Positions 10,657 through 20,307 are shown, numbered from the stretch's first letter. The stretch is 64,000 bases of DNA from Aliiroseovarius sp. PrR006 (GCF_010500215.1 NZ_JAAGOY010000004.1:1671818-1735817); one strand, 5' to 3'. Numbers and translations are program-made. The notes: a model not told the origin generated them from the sequence alone.

Positions 10657-11430
10657 TTAGATCTCGGCACGGGGATAACGGTACAGCGTCAGGTCGCGCA
10701 GCGTTATCTGGTTCATTTCAGGATCGCCAAACACCAGATCAATCCACATCTTCTGCACCCGCTTTTCGTTCATGTTGGAATAAGCGAGGTCAAATTCGAA
10801 CTGCACGCTGCCGTCCCCAAGGGTTTGCTTGTCAGGCAGTTGTTCGTGGTTGGGGCCGTGCTGGATGTTCAGCCGCGCGAAGACTTCGATGGGGCGCTCG
10901 GCCTCGGCGGATACGGCCAGACGCACGATATGGTTACGATGCAGCCCGTCGGTAGCGCCGTCAGGAAGCTCGACCGCGAAGGACAGGAACGAGCCTTCGA
11001 AACCGAACACCTCGAGCGCCACGCCAAACGGGGCAAGGTCCGCTTCGCGCGTGTTGCGCACTTGGCGCACGGCGACCTCGGCCAGCGGGCAATCGTGAAA
11101 CAGCTTCACCTCGTCCCCGAACGGCGTCGCGTTTCGGACCGAGGCCACGCCGGATGGCTCAAGCGGGCCGCGCCACGCTTCCGGGCGGTGGGCCCAATCG
11201 GAATGCAGCGGCTTTTGGAACGTGTTGGACCCCAAAGCCGGCAGCGCCAAACGGCTGTCTGCTGTGAACAGCACCTGATCCAACTGCTGTCGCAACTGAC
11301 GCGCCCGCACACGTGCGTTCCGTAGCAAAGGCTTGTCGACAGACCCCGCATCACGCGCCACACGCGCCCAGCGGCGCAGGGCCCGACGGTCGGCCAAACG
11401 ATCCGAAAGCGAGGTGATCCAACTTTGCAT
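10657..11430 (-). CDS. Conserved alphaproteobacterial protein, possibly DUF6478
   Basis: A 257-residue soluble protein. Its N terminus is Arg-rich and helical (DRRALRRWARVARDAGSV ... RARQLRQQLDQVLF); the rest is a probable beta-sandwich with GVASVRNATPFGDEVKLFHDC and a conserved-looking C-terminal LRDLTLYRYPRAEI. It resembles a conserved family restricted to Rhodobacteraceae that I believe is DUF6478, but I could not verify this. No catalytic motif is evident. It is first in the three-gene run that ends with DUF523. Confidence 0.65.
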   Translation of the reverse strand: MQSWITSLSDRLADRRALRRWARVARDAGSVDKPLLRNARVRARQLRQQLDQVLFTADSRLALPALGSNTFQKPLHSDWAHRPEAWRGPLEPSGVASVRNATPFGDEVKLFHDCPLAEVAVRQVRNTREADLAPFGVALEVFGFEGSFLSFAVELPDGATDGLHRNHIVRLAVSAEAERPIEVFARLNIQHGPNHEQLPDKQTLGDGSVQFEFDLAYSNMNEKRVQKMWIDLVFGDPEMNQITLRDLTLYRYPRAEI

Positions 11431-11550
11431 ATCTGTGTCTCTGCCCGTTCTGGTGGTGATCAGGTGTCAGGATGGCCGCACTTAATCAGATAATCGTTAA
11501 TTTCGCAATTTGCGAAAAATTGACGCCGCGCCACCGTTGCCAACGCGGCT

Positions 11551-12222
11551 TTACGGGTTTGCTTTCTCGATCGCCGCGATGAATTTATTCAACTGCGCCA
11601 GACCATTGCGCGGGCTCAGCGGGTGCTTCGTGAACCCCGTCACACTGGCCACGACCAGCTTATCGCCCACAGTCAGGAACGCGCGCCATGTGGTGTCCGA
11701 CAAAGTCTCAGGACGGTTGGCAGAGCTGTCGCGCGTCAGCACCTTCACCACGCCCGCGGCGGCCTTCAGGTCCAGAACGGTCACCGTGCTGGCATCGCCC
11801 GAGCGGCTCAGCGCAGCGCGCCCGGCGGTGCTTTCCAAAAAGCGGCGCGCCTGCTCTGTCAGCACCTCTGGGTCATCGTCGGCAATCGCCGCGCCAGCGG
11901 GCTGGTCTGTCACGCTGGCCACCAGAAAGGCAGGGATCTTGGGGCTGGGATCGGCAGCATTCCGCGTCAGAGCCGCGCAGGCGCCAAGCGGCACGAACGC
12001 CCCAGGCGCCTGATCCCGCAGCGAACTGACATCGACGCAATATCCCTTGGGCGCGGCGATGGTGACCGTCCCGGACATGACCGCCCGCCGCCGCACCAAA
12101 TCGCGCGACGCAGACGGCGCCTGTTTTGAAAACAACGGGCTGTTGCGCACGTCATACGAGCTGGCTCCGTCGAAACACCCGGCCAGTATCACCGTCACAA
12201 CGCCCCCTGCGATCCAGCGCAT
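11551..12222 (-). CDS. Putative lipoprotein of unknown function
   Basis: A 223-residue protein if started at MRWIAGGVVTVILAGC, which gives a short basic N terminus, a hydrophobic core and a lipobox ILAGC with the lipidated Cys at residue 16; 17 more codons upstream are in frame but would bury this signal. The mature part contains APKGYCVDVSSLRDQAPGAFVPLGACAAL (two Cys that may pair in the periplasm) and a C-terminal domain with FTKHPLSPRNGLAQLNKFIAAIEKAN. No known domain is recognised. It is divergent from the CPBP protease gene. A periplasmic or outer-membrane anchor role is inferred. Confidence 0.75.
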   Translation of the reverse strand: MRWIAGGVVTVILAGCFDGASSYDVRNSPLFSKQAPSASRDLVRRRAVMSGTVTIAAPKGYCVDVSSLRDQAPGAFVPLGACAALTRNAADPSPKIPAFLVASVTDQPAGAAIADDDPEVLTEQARRFLESTAGRAALSRSGDASTVTVLDLKAAAGVVKVLTRDSSANRPETLSDTTWRAFLTVGDKLVVASVTGFTKHPLSPRNGLAQLNKFIAAIEKANP

Positions 12223-12416
12223 TTGACGCTTGATATTTCCCGCTTTTCGGCAACTTAACACGCGCGCACCCAATCCTGCACCATTCCGGCTTCAACTGTG
12301 ATCGGATAGCAAGCCTGCCCAGCAGGACGCAAGTCAGGGAAAACCTGATTGTCCTTTTCGGCGATCCACGACACATTTGCAGGGACTATCCAGTTGATGC
12401 GTACAGGAGCCGCCCC

Positions 12417-13343
12417 GTGACCCTCGCCCCCCAGTCTTCTTTCTGGTCCCCTGCGCAGCCAACGTGCCAGATCTGGCGCTCGGTCCTTGGGTTCATCCTG
12501 ATCCATGTGGTCTTTTTCGCCGCCACCTTCGCAATCTTCATGGGCGGAGGGTGGCTGATCGGCGCGCACCCGGCAACCATTCTGGACGGGGCAACCCCGA
12601 CACATACAGCGATCTTCTTTCTGACCTTCTTGGGTTACCATCTGGGTCTGTGGCTGGTCGTGCGCTTCTTGCACAAGCGTAGCTTCCTGACCCTTCTCGG
12701 CACACAAAAACGCGTGCTCTGGCGGCAATTCCGCATCGGCATCCTGATCGCACTTGGGGTCGCCTTTACCGCGGCCCTGCTGCAATTGGTCGAGCCGCTC
12801 TTCGTCGCCCCTCAGGACCAAACCCAGCTTGAACGCAATCTACCAACGCGCGAATGGCTGCTGATCCTTGCCCCCGCCCTATTTTTGATCTTCGTCCAGA
12901 TTTTCGCCGAGGAATTGGTGTTTCGCGGCTACATGCTCCAACAACTCCGCGCCCGGTTTCAGTCGGTCTGGATCTGGGCCATCCTGCCCTCGGTCGCGTT
13001 CGGCCTTCTGCACGCCGATCCCGCCACTTGGGGGATCAACGCCGTGTTTTATGTCATCCACACCAGCGTTGTGGGCATTGTTCTAAGCTTTGTAACTGTA
13101 CGCACCGGCAACATCGGCGCCGCCGCCGGGCTGCACTTCGGCAATAACATGTCGATGGTGCTGCTGGGCAATAAGGGAAGTTTGGATGGGTTTTCCCTTT
13201 TCGTGGCCGAGGTTGATCTGATGGGATGGACCACGTCGGCCTCGATGATGCTGCAAACTGTTCTGGTTCTGGTCGCATTTGCGATATGGTGGAACCTCAC
13301 GCAGCGGAAGCCGCCAATTGCAAATGCCGCCAAGGCAGACTAA
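12417..13343 (+). CDS. CPBP family intramembrane glutamic endopeptidase
   Basis: A 308-residue polytopic membrane protein with about eight hydrophobic segments. The CPBP/Abi motif 1 is at residues 165-170 (EELVFR), motif 2 includes H199 (FGLLHADP), and a later His lies in GLHFGNNM. The family includes CAAX-processing-like (Rce1) proteases and bacteriocin self-immunity proteins. The start is GTG, preceded by CAGGAG; this GTG sits inside the end of a seven-codon upstream frame (ATG at 12397, stop at 12418-12420), so translational coupling is conceivable. Substrate unknown. Confidence 0.85.
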   Translation: MTLAPQSSFWSPAQPTCQIWRSVLGFILIHVVFFAATFAIFMGGGWLIGAHPATILDGATPTHTAIFFLTFLGYHLGLWLVVRFLHKRSFLTLLGTQKRVLWRQFRIGILIALGVAFTAALLQLVEPLFVAPQDQTQLERNLPTREWLLILAPALFLIFVQIFAEELVFRGYMLQQLRARFQSVWIWAILPSVAFGLLHADPATWGINAVFYVIHTSVVGIVLSFVTVRTGNIGAAAGLHFGNNMSMVLLGNKGSLDGFSLFVAEVDLMGWTTSASMMLQTVLVLVAFAIWWNLTQRKPPIANAAKAD

Positions 13344-13374
13344 CTAAGGCCAAACGCAACAAGGAAGTCTGGCG

Positions 13375-14340
13375 ATGAACTGGATCTCAAACTACGTCCG
13401 CCCCCGCATCAACTCGCTTTTCTCGCGTCGCGAGGTGCCGGAAAATCTGTGGACCAAATGTGGTGAATGCGGAACCATGCTGTTCCACCGCGAATTTGCC
13501 GAGAACCAGAATGTCTGCACCAGCTGCGATCATCATATGGCGATCACGCCGCGTGACCGCTTTACGCACCTGTTTGACGGCGGCATTTTCACCGAGGTGG
13601 ACGTTCCTGCACCGATCGACGATCCGCTGCAGTTCAAAGATCAGAAGAAATATCCCGAGCGCATGAAGTCGGCCCGCAAGGGCACCGGCGAACGCGAAGC
13701 TATGCTGGTCGCTGAAGGCGAAATTGGGCGCACCCCGATCATCGCCGCCGCACAAGACTTCAGCTTCATGGGCGGCTCGATGGGTATGTATGTGGGCAAT
13801 GCGATCATCGCCGCTGCCGAACGCGCCGTGGAAACCAAACGCCCGCTGGTGCTGTTCTCAGCTGCAGGTGGTGCCCGGATGCAGGAAGGTATCCTGTCGC
13901 TGATGCAAATGCCGCGCACCACGGTTGCCGTGCAGATGCTGAAAGAAGCAAACCTGCCCTATGTTGTCGTCCTGACCCACCCGACCACAGGTGGCGTAAC
14001 CGCGTCCTACGCGATGTTGGGCGACGTACATATCGCTGAACCCAACGCTCTGATCTGCTTTGCCGGCCCGCGTGTCATCGAACAGACCATCCGCGAAAAA
14101 CTGCCCGAGGGCTTCCAGCGCGCCGAGTACCTGCTGGATCACGGCATGCTGGACCGCGTGACGCACCGCAAGGACATGAAAGACGAGCTGGTGACGATTT
14201 TGCGGATGCTGACAGGCAAACCGCCTGCGGTGAAAGGCGATCTGCCGAAGCCCGAGCCAGAAGCCGAAGTTGAAACGCAGGCCGAACCAACCGCGACCGC
14301 AGAGGCGCCTACAGACGCGGAAAAGGCTGACAAAGCGTGA
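13375..14340 (+). CDS. accD: Acetyl-CoA carboxylase carboxyltransferase subunit beta
   Basis: A 321-residue AccD. The zinc ribbon is complete (C29, C32, C48, C51), followed by the carboxyltransferase core with [30 protein letters not shown] and [17 protein letters not shown]. It pairs with AccA (42211 in this window) to transfer CO2 from carboxybiotin to acetyl-CoA, the first committed step of fatty-acid synthesis. The last 40 residues are a Pro/Glu/Ala/Thr-rich acidic tail, longer than in E. coli. The stop overlaps the folC GTG start. Confidence 0.96.
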   Translation: MNWISNYVRPRINSLFSRREVPENLWTKCGECGTMLFHREFAENQNVCTSCDHHMAITPRDRFTHLFDGGIFTEVDVPAPIDDPLQFKDQKKYPERMKSARKGTGEREAMLVAEGEIGRTPIIAAAQDFSFMGGSMGMYVGNAIIAAAERAVETKRPLVLFSAAGGARMQEGILSLMQMPRTTVAVQMLKEANLPYVVVLTHPTTGGVTASYAMLGDVHIAEPNALICFAGPRVIEQTIREKLPEGFQRAEYLLDHGMLDRVTHRKDMKDELVTILRMLTGKPPAVKGDLPKPEPEAEVETQAEPTATAEAPTDAEKADKA

Positions 14341-15611
14341 GCGCCCAAGGCTCGGACGTCATCCTTGACCGGATGATGTCACTGCACCCGAAAATCATCG
14401 ACCTGACGCTTGATCGTGTTTGGCGGCTGCTCAAGGCCGTGGACAACCCGCAGGACAAGCTGCCTGCCGTGATCCATCTAGCGGGTACAAACGGCAAAGG
14501 CTCGACCCAAGCGATGATCCGTGCCGGGCTTGAAGGCGCGGGCAAGGCGGTGCACGCCTATACCTCGCCGCACCTTGCGCGCTTCCACGAACGCATTCGT
14601 CTGGCGGGCGAGTTGATCAGCGAAGACGCCCTGACCGAGGTGCTGGACCGCTGCTATGCCGCCAATGGCGGCGAGAACATCACCTATTTCGAGATCACGA
14701 CTGTCGCAGGGCTGATGGCCTTTGCCGAGACCTCTGCCGATTTCACCCTGCTGGAAACCGGGCTGGGCGGACGGCTGGACGCGACCAACGTCGTTGAGAA
14801 ACCCGCGCTGACCGTGATTACCCCGATCTCAATCGACCACACGCAGTTTCTGGGCGAAACCCTGCCCGAGATCGCGGGCGAGAAAGCCGGCATTCTGAAA
14901 CGCGGCGTGCCCTGCGTGGTTGGCCCGCAAAAAGACGAAGCGCTCGAGGTGATCGAGGCGCGCGCCGCCAAGCTGGGTTGCCCTTTGTTCGTACATGGCC
15001 AGCACTGGCATTTCTGGGAAGAGCGCGGACGTCTGATCTTCCAAGACGAAAACGGACTTCTGGACCTACCCCTGCCCGCCCTGATCGGCCCGCACCAGAT
15101 CGAAAACGCAGGCGCCGCGATTGCCGCGCTACGCGTACTGGGCTTTGACGAAGCCGCCTGCGAAGCCGCCATGCGCGACGTCACGTGGCCCGCACGGATG
15201 CAGCGTCTGAAAACCGGCCCGCTGATCGATGCCGCGGGCGAGGCCGAGCTGTGGCTTGATGGCGGTCACAACCCGGCCGCGGGCGAAATGCTGGCCACCG
15301 TTCTGGCTGACCTACCCAAACGCCCCACCCATCTGATCTGCGGGATGCTGAACACCAAGGACATCGCAGGCTATCTGCGCCCCTTGGCGGGCGTGGCGGA
15401 CAGTCTGACCGCCGTGTCCATCCCCGACGAGCCCAATACCCTGCCTGCCGAAACCACGGCGGATGAGGCTACAAAGGTTGGGATGACCGCGGCCACAGCA
15501 CCTTCGGTCGAGGCTGCGATTGCCGCCATCACGCAGGCCGATCCACAGTCGCGCATCCTGATTTGCGGATCCTTGTATCTGGCGGGTGCAATCCTGCGCG
15601 AAAACGGTTGA
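14337..15611 (+). CDS. folC: Bifunctional folylpolyglutamate synthase/dihydrofolate synthase
   Basis: A 424-residue Mur-ligase-family enzyme. The P-loop GTNGKGS lies at residues 50-56, preceded by [29 protein letters not shown] and the C-terminal [10 protein letters not shown] complete the FolC pattern. It adds glutamate to dihydropteroate and to folates. The start is a GTG that overlaps the accD stop, giving the accD-folC arrangement that is common in proteobacteria. The gene converges on zapE, with an independent RNA unit between. Confidence 0.95.
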   Translation: MSAQGSDVILDRMMSLHPKIIDLTLDRVWRLLKAVDNPQDKLPAVIHLAGTNGKGSTQAMIRAGLEGAGKAVHAYTSPHLARFHERIRLAGELISEDALTEVLDRCYAANGGENITYFEITTVAGLMAFAETSADFTLLETGLGGRLDATNVVEKPALTVITPISIDHTQFLGETLPEIAGEKAGILKRGVPCVVGPQKDEALEVIEARAAKLGCPLFVHGQHWHFWEERGRLIFQDENGLLDLPLPALIGPHQIENAGAAIAALRVLGFDEAACEAAMRDVTWPARMQRLKTGPLIDAAGEAELWLDGGHNPAAGEMLATVLADLPKRPTHLICGMLNTKDIAGYLRPLAGVADSLTAVSIPDEPNTLPAETTADEATKVGMTAATAPSVEAAIAAITQADPQSRILICGSLYLAGAILRENG

Positions 15612-15750
15612 GAAACTGCATTCAGCGGGCGTGATCACAAAATTAATTTTGCACGCCCGCGCTGAACCGCATCAAGAACACGAGTCAAACCCCCGAAAAG
15701 AATCACTTTTTTGCCCGATTCGCGAATCAACGACGATTCTATGTAAAACG

Positions 15751-15780
15751 TTGACGGTTTAAGGGGTTAGCGCCTATAAA
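15751..15780 (+). promoter_or_regulatory. Sigma-70-type promoter of a candidate small RNA
   Basis: TTGACG (15751-15756) and TATAAA (15775-15780) are separated by 18 bases. This is close to consensus for a housekeeping promoter and lies between two convergent genes, where neither coding gene needs it. Transcription would begin near 15787. Confidence 0.6.
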
Positions 15781-15786
15781 TAGAGT

Positions 15787-16012
15787 ATTCTATAGGCAAA
15801 GTCCGCATGAAGCAGACGGCTTATCGAGCAGTACATTTCGCCGGGGCGGCAAAGTGATTCGCACAAGGCACGAATTATCTATGCCTTTGTGATCACAAAC
15901 CTACATCGTGACTCTTTGCCTAACCCAGCGGCGCTTCGGGGTATTCCGACCCCATCCGAGTTAGGCAGGCAGGTGCAAACCTGAGGGGTCGCAGACGCGC
16001 GGCCCCTCGTCA
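15787..16012 (+). ncRNA. Candidate structured small RNA, family not recognised
   Basis: About 225 nucleotides between the 3' ends of folC and zapE, with their own promoter. Stems I can pair by eye: GGCAAAG (15795) with CTTTGCC (15914); a long hairpin GTGAT-bulge-CACAAGGCA (15854-15870) with TGCCTTTGTG-ATCAC (15882-15896); GCCTAAC (15918) with GTTAGGC (15960), enclosing GGGGT/ACCCC; CAGGT-GCAA-ACCTG (15970-15983); and a GC-rich terminal stem GAGGGG/CCCCTC (15983-16008). GCC at 15918-15920 belongs to two of these stems, so alternative folds are possible. I find no SRP RNA, tmRNA or RNase P signature. 6S RNA remains possible but I cannot show it. Confidence 0.5.
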
Positions 16013-16017
16013 CTCCG

Positions 16018-17103
16018 CTAGACGTCCATTCCCCAGTCTTTATCCTGCATCTCGCGCAGACGGCTTGCGGTCCGCTCGAACTCGAACGAGCCTTCGCCTT
16101 CGACATACAGCATCTCGGGCAGAGCTGCAGCAGATGCGATCAGGCGCACCTTTGCCTCATAAAGCGCGTCGATCAGCGTGACGAATCGCTTGGCCTCGTT
16201 GAAATTCTGACGGCTCAGGCGCGGGATGTCTTCCAGCACCAGCAGCTTCACGGCATTGGCAACGGTCAAATAGTCGCCCGGCCCAAGCATCGCGCCACAC
16301 AGGTCATGGAAACGCGCACGCGCGGCACCATTGCGATAGGCGGGCAACACCACCTCGCGCCCCTTGACGGTCAGCACCAAAGGCTCGGCCTGTCCGCCCG
16401 TCATATCCTTCCACAGCGCATCAATCGCCTGACGTGCGTCGGCATTCGCCGGACTGAAATAGACCTGCTCACCTGCCAGCCGGTCTTGGCGATAGTCATT
16501 CGGGCTGACCAGCTCGTGCACTACCATCTGGTCCTTCAGAAGCGCAATGAAGGGCAGGAACAACTGGCGGTTCAGCCCGTCTTTATAGAGCGCATCCGGG
16601 TGGCGATTCGACGTGGTGACAACAACCACACCCGCCTCGAACAGCTTTTCGAACAGGCGCCCGACGATCATCGCGTCGGTGATGTCGGTGATCTGCATTT
16701 CATCAAAGGCGAACAGCTTTACATCTGCGGCGATCTTCGCGGCGACAGGTGCCAGCGGGTCATCCACGCCGGTCTTGCGCGCCTCGGCCATGCCCTCGTG
16801 CACCTCTTGCATGAAGGCGTGGAAATGCACGCGGCGGGCGGCGGTGTTTTCCAGACTGTCGACAAACAGATCCATCAGCATCGACTTGCCGCGCCCAACG
16901 CCACCCCACAGGTAGAGCCCCTGCGGAACCTCTTCGGGTTTGGAATGAAACAGCCCGCCCAGAATGCCGCGTTTGCGCTTGGGGGCAGCGTCCAGATGTT
17001 CACGGATGTCTTCGAGACCCGGCAGGCAGGCCTCTTGCGCGGGGTCGCGGGTAATCTCGCCCGATTGGGCAAGGGCATCATAGGTTTGGATCAAGTTCGC
17101 CAT
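16018..17103 (-). CDS. zapE: Cell division protein ZapE (AFG1-like ATPase)
   Basis: A 361-residue AAA-type ATPase started at MANLIQTYDALAQSGEI; 39 further in-frame codons upstream encode an unrelated stretch. Walker A GGVGRGKS is at residues 67-74, followed by MLMDLFVDS and the Walker B-like LFAFDEMQITDITDAMI, and the family-typical TSNRHPDALYKDGLNRQLFLPFI. ZapE associates with the Z-ring in E. coli; mitochondrial AFG1/LACE1 homologues act in protein quality control. It converges on folC and is divergent from the MFS gene. Confidence 0.9.
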   Translation of the reverse strand: MANLIQTYDALAQSGEITRDPAQEACLPGLEDIREHLDAAPKRKRGILGGLFHSKPEEVPQGLYLWGGVGRGKSMLMDLFVDSLENTAARRVHFHAFMQEVHEGMAEARKTGVDDPLAPVAAKIAADVKLFAFDEMQITDITDAMIVGRLFEKLFEAGVVVVTTSNRHPDALYKDGLNRQLFLPFIALLKDQMVVHELVSPNDYRQDRLAGEQVYFSPANADARQAIDALWKDMTGGQAEPLVLTVKGREVVLPAYRNGAARARFHDLCGAMLGPGDYLTVANAVKLLVLEDIPRLSRQNFNEAKRFVTLIDALYEAKVRLIASAAALPEMLYVEGEGSFEFERTASRLREMQDKDWGMDV

Positions 17104-17201
17104 GACCGACAGATAAAACGCCACGTCACATAAAGAAAGGTTAAGTGCCACATCAAAAAGCAAGAATTGACGCAGTGCGGCAATTGTCTGACATTGCGCG
17201 A

Positions 17202-18443
17202 ATGACTGAGACACGCGCACCCCTTATCACCCCGGTCCTTGTGGCTGGTTGCATTATCATCCTGATCAGCTTTGCGGTCCGGGCCAGCTTCGGCGTGTTC
17301 CAGATCCCGATTGCCACCGAGTTCAACTGGCCACGCGCCGAGTTTTCGCTGGCGATTGCGATCCAGAACCTTGCTTGGGGCATCGGGCAGCCCATTTTCG
17401 GCGCCATTGCCGAGAAGATCGGCGACCGCAAAGCAATCATCATGGGCGCGTTAATCTACGCGGTTGGCCTTGTGGCAAGCTCTATGGCCGTCACCCCGGA
17501 AGCGCATCAAATGCTTGAGGTATTGGTGGGCTTCGGCATCGCGGGCACCGGGTTTGGCGTCATTCTGGCCGTCGTGGGACGTGCCTCCAGCGACGAGAAT
17601 CGCTCGATGTCTCTGGCAATTGCAACCGCTGCCGGGTCCGCCGGTCAGGTCTTTGGTGCGCCGTTGGCCGAATACCTACTGAGCTTCATGACATGGCAAA
17701 ACGTCTTCGTGGTCTTTGCGGCCGCTATTCTGGCCACGCTCGCCCTGCTTCCGCTAATGAAGACCGAGACCATCGCCAGCAAATCCGAGCTGGAAGACAG
17801 CATGGGGCAGATCCTGATCAAGGCATTCAAGGATCCCAGTTATACCCTGATCTTTCTAGGCTTCTTTTCCTGCGGCTATCAACTGGCCTTCATCACCGCC
17901 CACTTCCCGGCCTTCGTGACCGAGATGTGCGGGGCGATTGATCCCTCAGGCACGCTGGCGGCGGTTGGGGTCTCGACGACCTCGGCGCTGGGGGCGATCT
18001 CGATCTCGCTGATTGGTCTGGCCAATATCGCGGGCACGTTGTTTGCGGGCTATCTAGGTAAGACGTACTCAAAGAAGAACCTGCTGGCGGCAATCTATAC
18101 CGGGCGCACGATTGTGGCGGCCTTGTTCATCCTGATGCCGATCACACCGACTTCGGTCATCATCTTCTCGATCGCGATGGGATCGCTGTGGCTGGCGACG
18201 GTACCGCTGACCTCGGGTCTTGTCGCGCATATCTATGGGTTGCGCTATATGGGCACGCTTTACGGGATCGTCTTCTTTTCGCACCAGCTCGGCAGCTTCC
18301 TTGGCGTCTGGCTGGGCGGTCGGATGTATGACGCCTTTGGCGACTACACGATGGTCTGGTGGATTGGTGTGGGGGTCGGTGCGTTCTCGGCCATTGTGCA
18401 TTTGCCGGTGAAAGAGCAGCCCCTGTCGGCGCGCACGGCGTAG
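17202..18443 (+). CDS. MFS transporter, oxalate/formate antiporter-like
   Basis: A 413-residue inner-membrane carrier with about 12 hydrophobic segments. VRASFGVFQIPIATEFNWPRAEFSLAIAIQNLAWGIGQPIFG in the first two segments is typical of the monocarboxylate/oxalate-formate antiporter subgroup of the major facilitator superfamily. The start at MTETRAPLITP is preferred; an in-frame ATG 19 codons earlier overlaps the zapE leader. The substrate is probably a small organic acid, inferred from the subgroup only. It is divergent from zapE. Confidence 0.85.
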   Translation: MTETRAPLITPVLVAGCIIILISFAVRASFGVFQIPIATEFNWPRAEFSLAIAIQNLAWGIGQPIFGAIAEKIGDRKAIIMGALIYAVGLVASSMAVTPEAHQMLEVLVGFGIAGTGFGVILAVVGRASSDENRSMSLAIATAAGSAGQVFGAPLAEYLLSFMTWQNVFVVFAAAILATLALLPLMKTETIASKSELEDSMGQILIKAFKDPSYTLIFLGFFSCGYQLAFITAHFPAFVTEMCGAIDPSGTLAAVGVSTTSALGAISISLIGLANIAGTLFAGYLGKTYSKKNLLAAIYTGRTIVAALFILMPITPTSVIIFSIAMGSLWLATVPLTSGLVAHIYGLRYMGTLYGIVFFSHQLGSFLGVWLGGRMYDAFGDYTMVWWIGVGVGAFSAIVHLPVKEQPLSARTA

Positions 18444-18450
18444 GCTTGGG

Positions 18451-18530
18451 TGGCTCGCTGACGCGAGCCTGAGGGGCGCTGCCCCTCGCCCCTGCGGGGC
18501 TCACCCCGGGATATTTATGGCAAGAAAATG
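18451..18530. repeat. GC-rich palindromes plus CCCCGGGATATTTATG motif
   Basis: Three small hairpins follow the MFS gene: GGCTCGC/GCGAGCC, AGGGGC/GCCCCT and GCCCC/GGGGC. They end in ACCCCGGGATATTTATGGCAAGA (18503-18525). A near-identical motif occurs in reverse at 38875-38899, also in an intergenic space. The pattern looks like a dispersed intergenic repeat that may act as a terminator. Confidence 0.55.
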
Positions 18531-18540
18531 CAGGCGCGTA

Positions 18541-18999
18541 TCAGACGGGCAACGCCGTGGTTTTGAACACCGTGCGCAGGGCAAAGCTGGATTGCATGCC
18601 CTGTACGCCCGGAAGGCGGGCGAGATATTGCCGGTGGATTCGCGCGAAGTCCTCGGTGTCTTGTGCGACGACTTTCAGGATGTAATCCGCCGTGCCCGCC
18701 ATCAGATGGCATTCCAGTACATCCGGAACGCGCGCAACCTCGCGTTCGAAGGCATCCAGCACCTCGTCAGCCTGACCCGACAGCGTAATCTCGACGAACA
18801 CAGTCGTTGGGCATTTCAGCTTGCGGGCATCCAGAAGGGCCACGTAGTTCTTAATGAAGCCCTCGGTCTCGAGCCGCTGCACACGCCGGTGACACGCGGA
18901 CGGGGAGAGGTTCACCTTCTCGGACAGTTCAGCGTTTGAGATGCGTCCGGTGCGCTGCAGTGCCCGCAAGATGCGGCGATCTACACTATCAAGTTCCAA
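18541..18999 (-). CDS. Lrp/AsnC family transcriptional regulator
   Basis: A 152-residue Lrp-type regulator. The N-terminal helix-turn-helix (residues 1-60) reads LDSVDRRILRALQRTGRISNAELSEKVNLSPSACHRRVQRLE; the C-terminal RAM ligand-binding domain follows with VPDVLECHLMAGTADYILKVVAQD. It is divergent from ald, the usual layout of an amino-acid-responsive activator of alanine dehydrogenase, so alanine or leucine is the likely effector by inference. A perfect 12-base palindrome lies between the genes. Confidence 0.92.
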   Translation of the reverse strand: MELDSVDRRILRALQRTGRISNAELSEKVNLSPSACHRRVQRLETEGFIKNYVALLDARKLKCPTTVFVEITLSGQADEVLDAFEREVARVPDVLECHLMAGTADYILKVVAQDTEDFARIHRQYLARLPGVQGMQSSFALRTVFKTTALPV

Positions 19000-19042
19000 T
19001 TTCGATCACATTCCTTGCGCTGCTTGCGCCATCGGCGCAGTT

Positions 19043-19054
19043 TTCTTCGAAGAA
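19043..19054. promoter_or_regulatory. Candidate Lrp-family operator
   Basis: TTCTTCGAAGAA is a perfect 12-base palindrome, 43 bases upstream of the lrp-type start and 105 before ald. Its position between divergent regulator and target suggests an operator for the AsnC/Lrp protein; binding is inferred, not shown. Confidence 0.45.
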
Positions 19055-19159
19055 CTATACCCTGTACGCTACATCTTTTCAAAGCAATTGCGTGAGGACA
19101 CCCCCAAGATCAATGGATAACAGCTTAAGTTTCCGCGCCAGAGAGAAGGAGGACACCCC

Positions 19160-20278
19160 ATGCTGATCGGATGCCCAAAAGAGATCAAACCACAGGAATT
19201 TCGCGTCGGATTGACGCCCGCCGCCGCAGGCGAGGCCATCGGACGTGGTCACTCTGTCATCGTAGAAACCAATGCCGGTATGGGCGCTGGGTTCTCGGAC
19301 GACGATTACCGCGCCGTTGGTGCCACCGTGCTGGGCACGGCAGAAGAAATCTTCGCCAAAGCCGACATGATCGTGAAAGTGAAAGAGCCGCAGGCCGTTG
19401 AGCGCAAGATGCTGCGCGAAGGTCAGCTGCTGTTCACCTATCTGCACCTGGCTCCGGATCCCGACCAGACCCATGACCTGCTGGCCTCGGGCTGTACCGC
19501 GATTGCGTACGAGACCGTGACCGACAACAATGGCGGCCTGCCTCTGCTGGCGCCGATGTCGGAAGTTGCGGGTCGTCTGGCCCCGCAGGTCGGCTCGTGG
19601 ACGCTGCAAAAGGCCAATGGCGGCCGTGGTGTGCTGATGGGCGGCGTGCCCGGCGTTGCACCGGCCAAAGTTGTCGTGATCGGCGGCGGTGTCGTCGGTA
19701 CGCATGCAGCCAAGATCGCTGCGGGTATGGGCGCGGACGTCACCGTTCTGGATCGCTCGCTGCCGCGTCTTCGCTATCTGGATGACGTCTATGGCGGCAC
19801 TTTCAAGAATCAGTATTCGACCGCTGCAGCCACCGCCGAGCTGGTCCAGCAGGCTGACATGGTGATCGGCGCCGTTCTGATCCCGGGTGCTGCAGCGCCC
19901 AAACTGATCAGCCGCGCGCAGCTGTCGACCATGAAGCCGGGCGCCGTACTGGTGGACGTTGCCATCGACCAAGGTGGCTGCTTCGAGACCTCGAAGGCGA
20001 CCACTCACGCTGACCCGATCTATGAAGTCGACAACGTGATGCATTACTGCGTGGCCAACATGCCGGGCGCTGTTGCCCGCACCTCGACCATCGCGCTGGG
20101 GAACGCCACCCTGCCCTTCATGCTGTCGCTGGCCGACAAGGGCTGGAATGAGGCCTGCGCCGCAGATCCGCACCTGCTGAACGGCCTGAACGTGCATGCA
20201 GGCAAGCTGACCTATGCAGCCGTGGGTGAAGCCCTTGGTCTGGACAGCATCACCGGAGAAGAGGCGCTGAAAATCTGA
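19160..20278 (+). CDS. ald: Alanine dehydrogenase
   Basis: A 372-residue enzyme that interconverts L-alanine and pyruvate with NAD. Catalytic K75 (IVKVKEP) and H96 (TYLHLAPD) are in place, and the nucleotide-binding motif is [18 protein letters not shown]. The N terminus [20 protein letters not shown] is diagnostic. AGAAGGAGG provides a strong ribosome binding site. It is divergent from the Lrp-type regulator and followed by a clear terminator, so it is probably monocistronic. In marine alphaproteobacteria this enzyme usually supports alanine catabolism. Confidence 0.96.
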   Translation: MLIGCPKEIKPQEFRVGLTPAAAGEAIGRGHSVIVETNAGMGAGFSDDDYRAVGATVLGTAEEIFAKADMIVKVKEPQAVERKMLREGQLLFTYLHLAPDPDQTHDLLASGCTAIAYETVTDNNGGLPLLAPMSEVAGRLAPQVGSWTLQKANGGRGVLMGGVPGVAPAKVVVIGGGVVGTHAAKIAAGMGADVTVLDRSLPRLRYLDDVYGGTFKNQYSTAAATAELVQQADMVIGAVLIPGAAAPKLISRAQLSTMKPGAVLVDVAIDQGGCFETSKATTHADPIYEVDNVMHYCVANMPGAVARTSTIALGNATLPFMLSLADKGWNEACAADPHLLNGLNVHAGKLTYAAVGEALGLDSITGEEALKI

Positions 20279-20307
20279 TCCCCCCTTCCAGATATCGCGC
20301 ATTGAAG

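Noticed and set aside
15787..16012. Naming this RNA as SRP RNA, split tmRNA or RNase P RNA
   Set aside because: The GGAAGGAAGCAGCC core, a tag-peptide reading frame with CCA acceptor, and the RNase P P4 pair are all absent; 6S cannot be confirmed without a covariance search.
15879..16106. Minus-strand 75-codon frame across the RNA candidate and zapE end
   Set aside because: No family match; the region is better explained by a structured RNA and the end of zapE.
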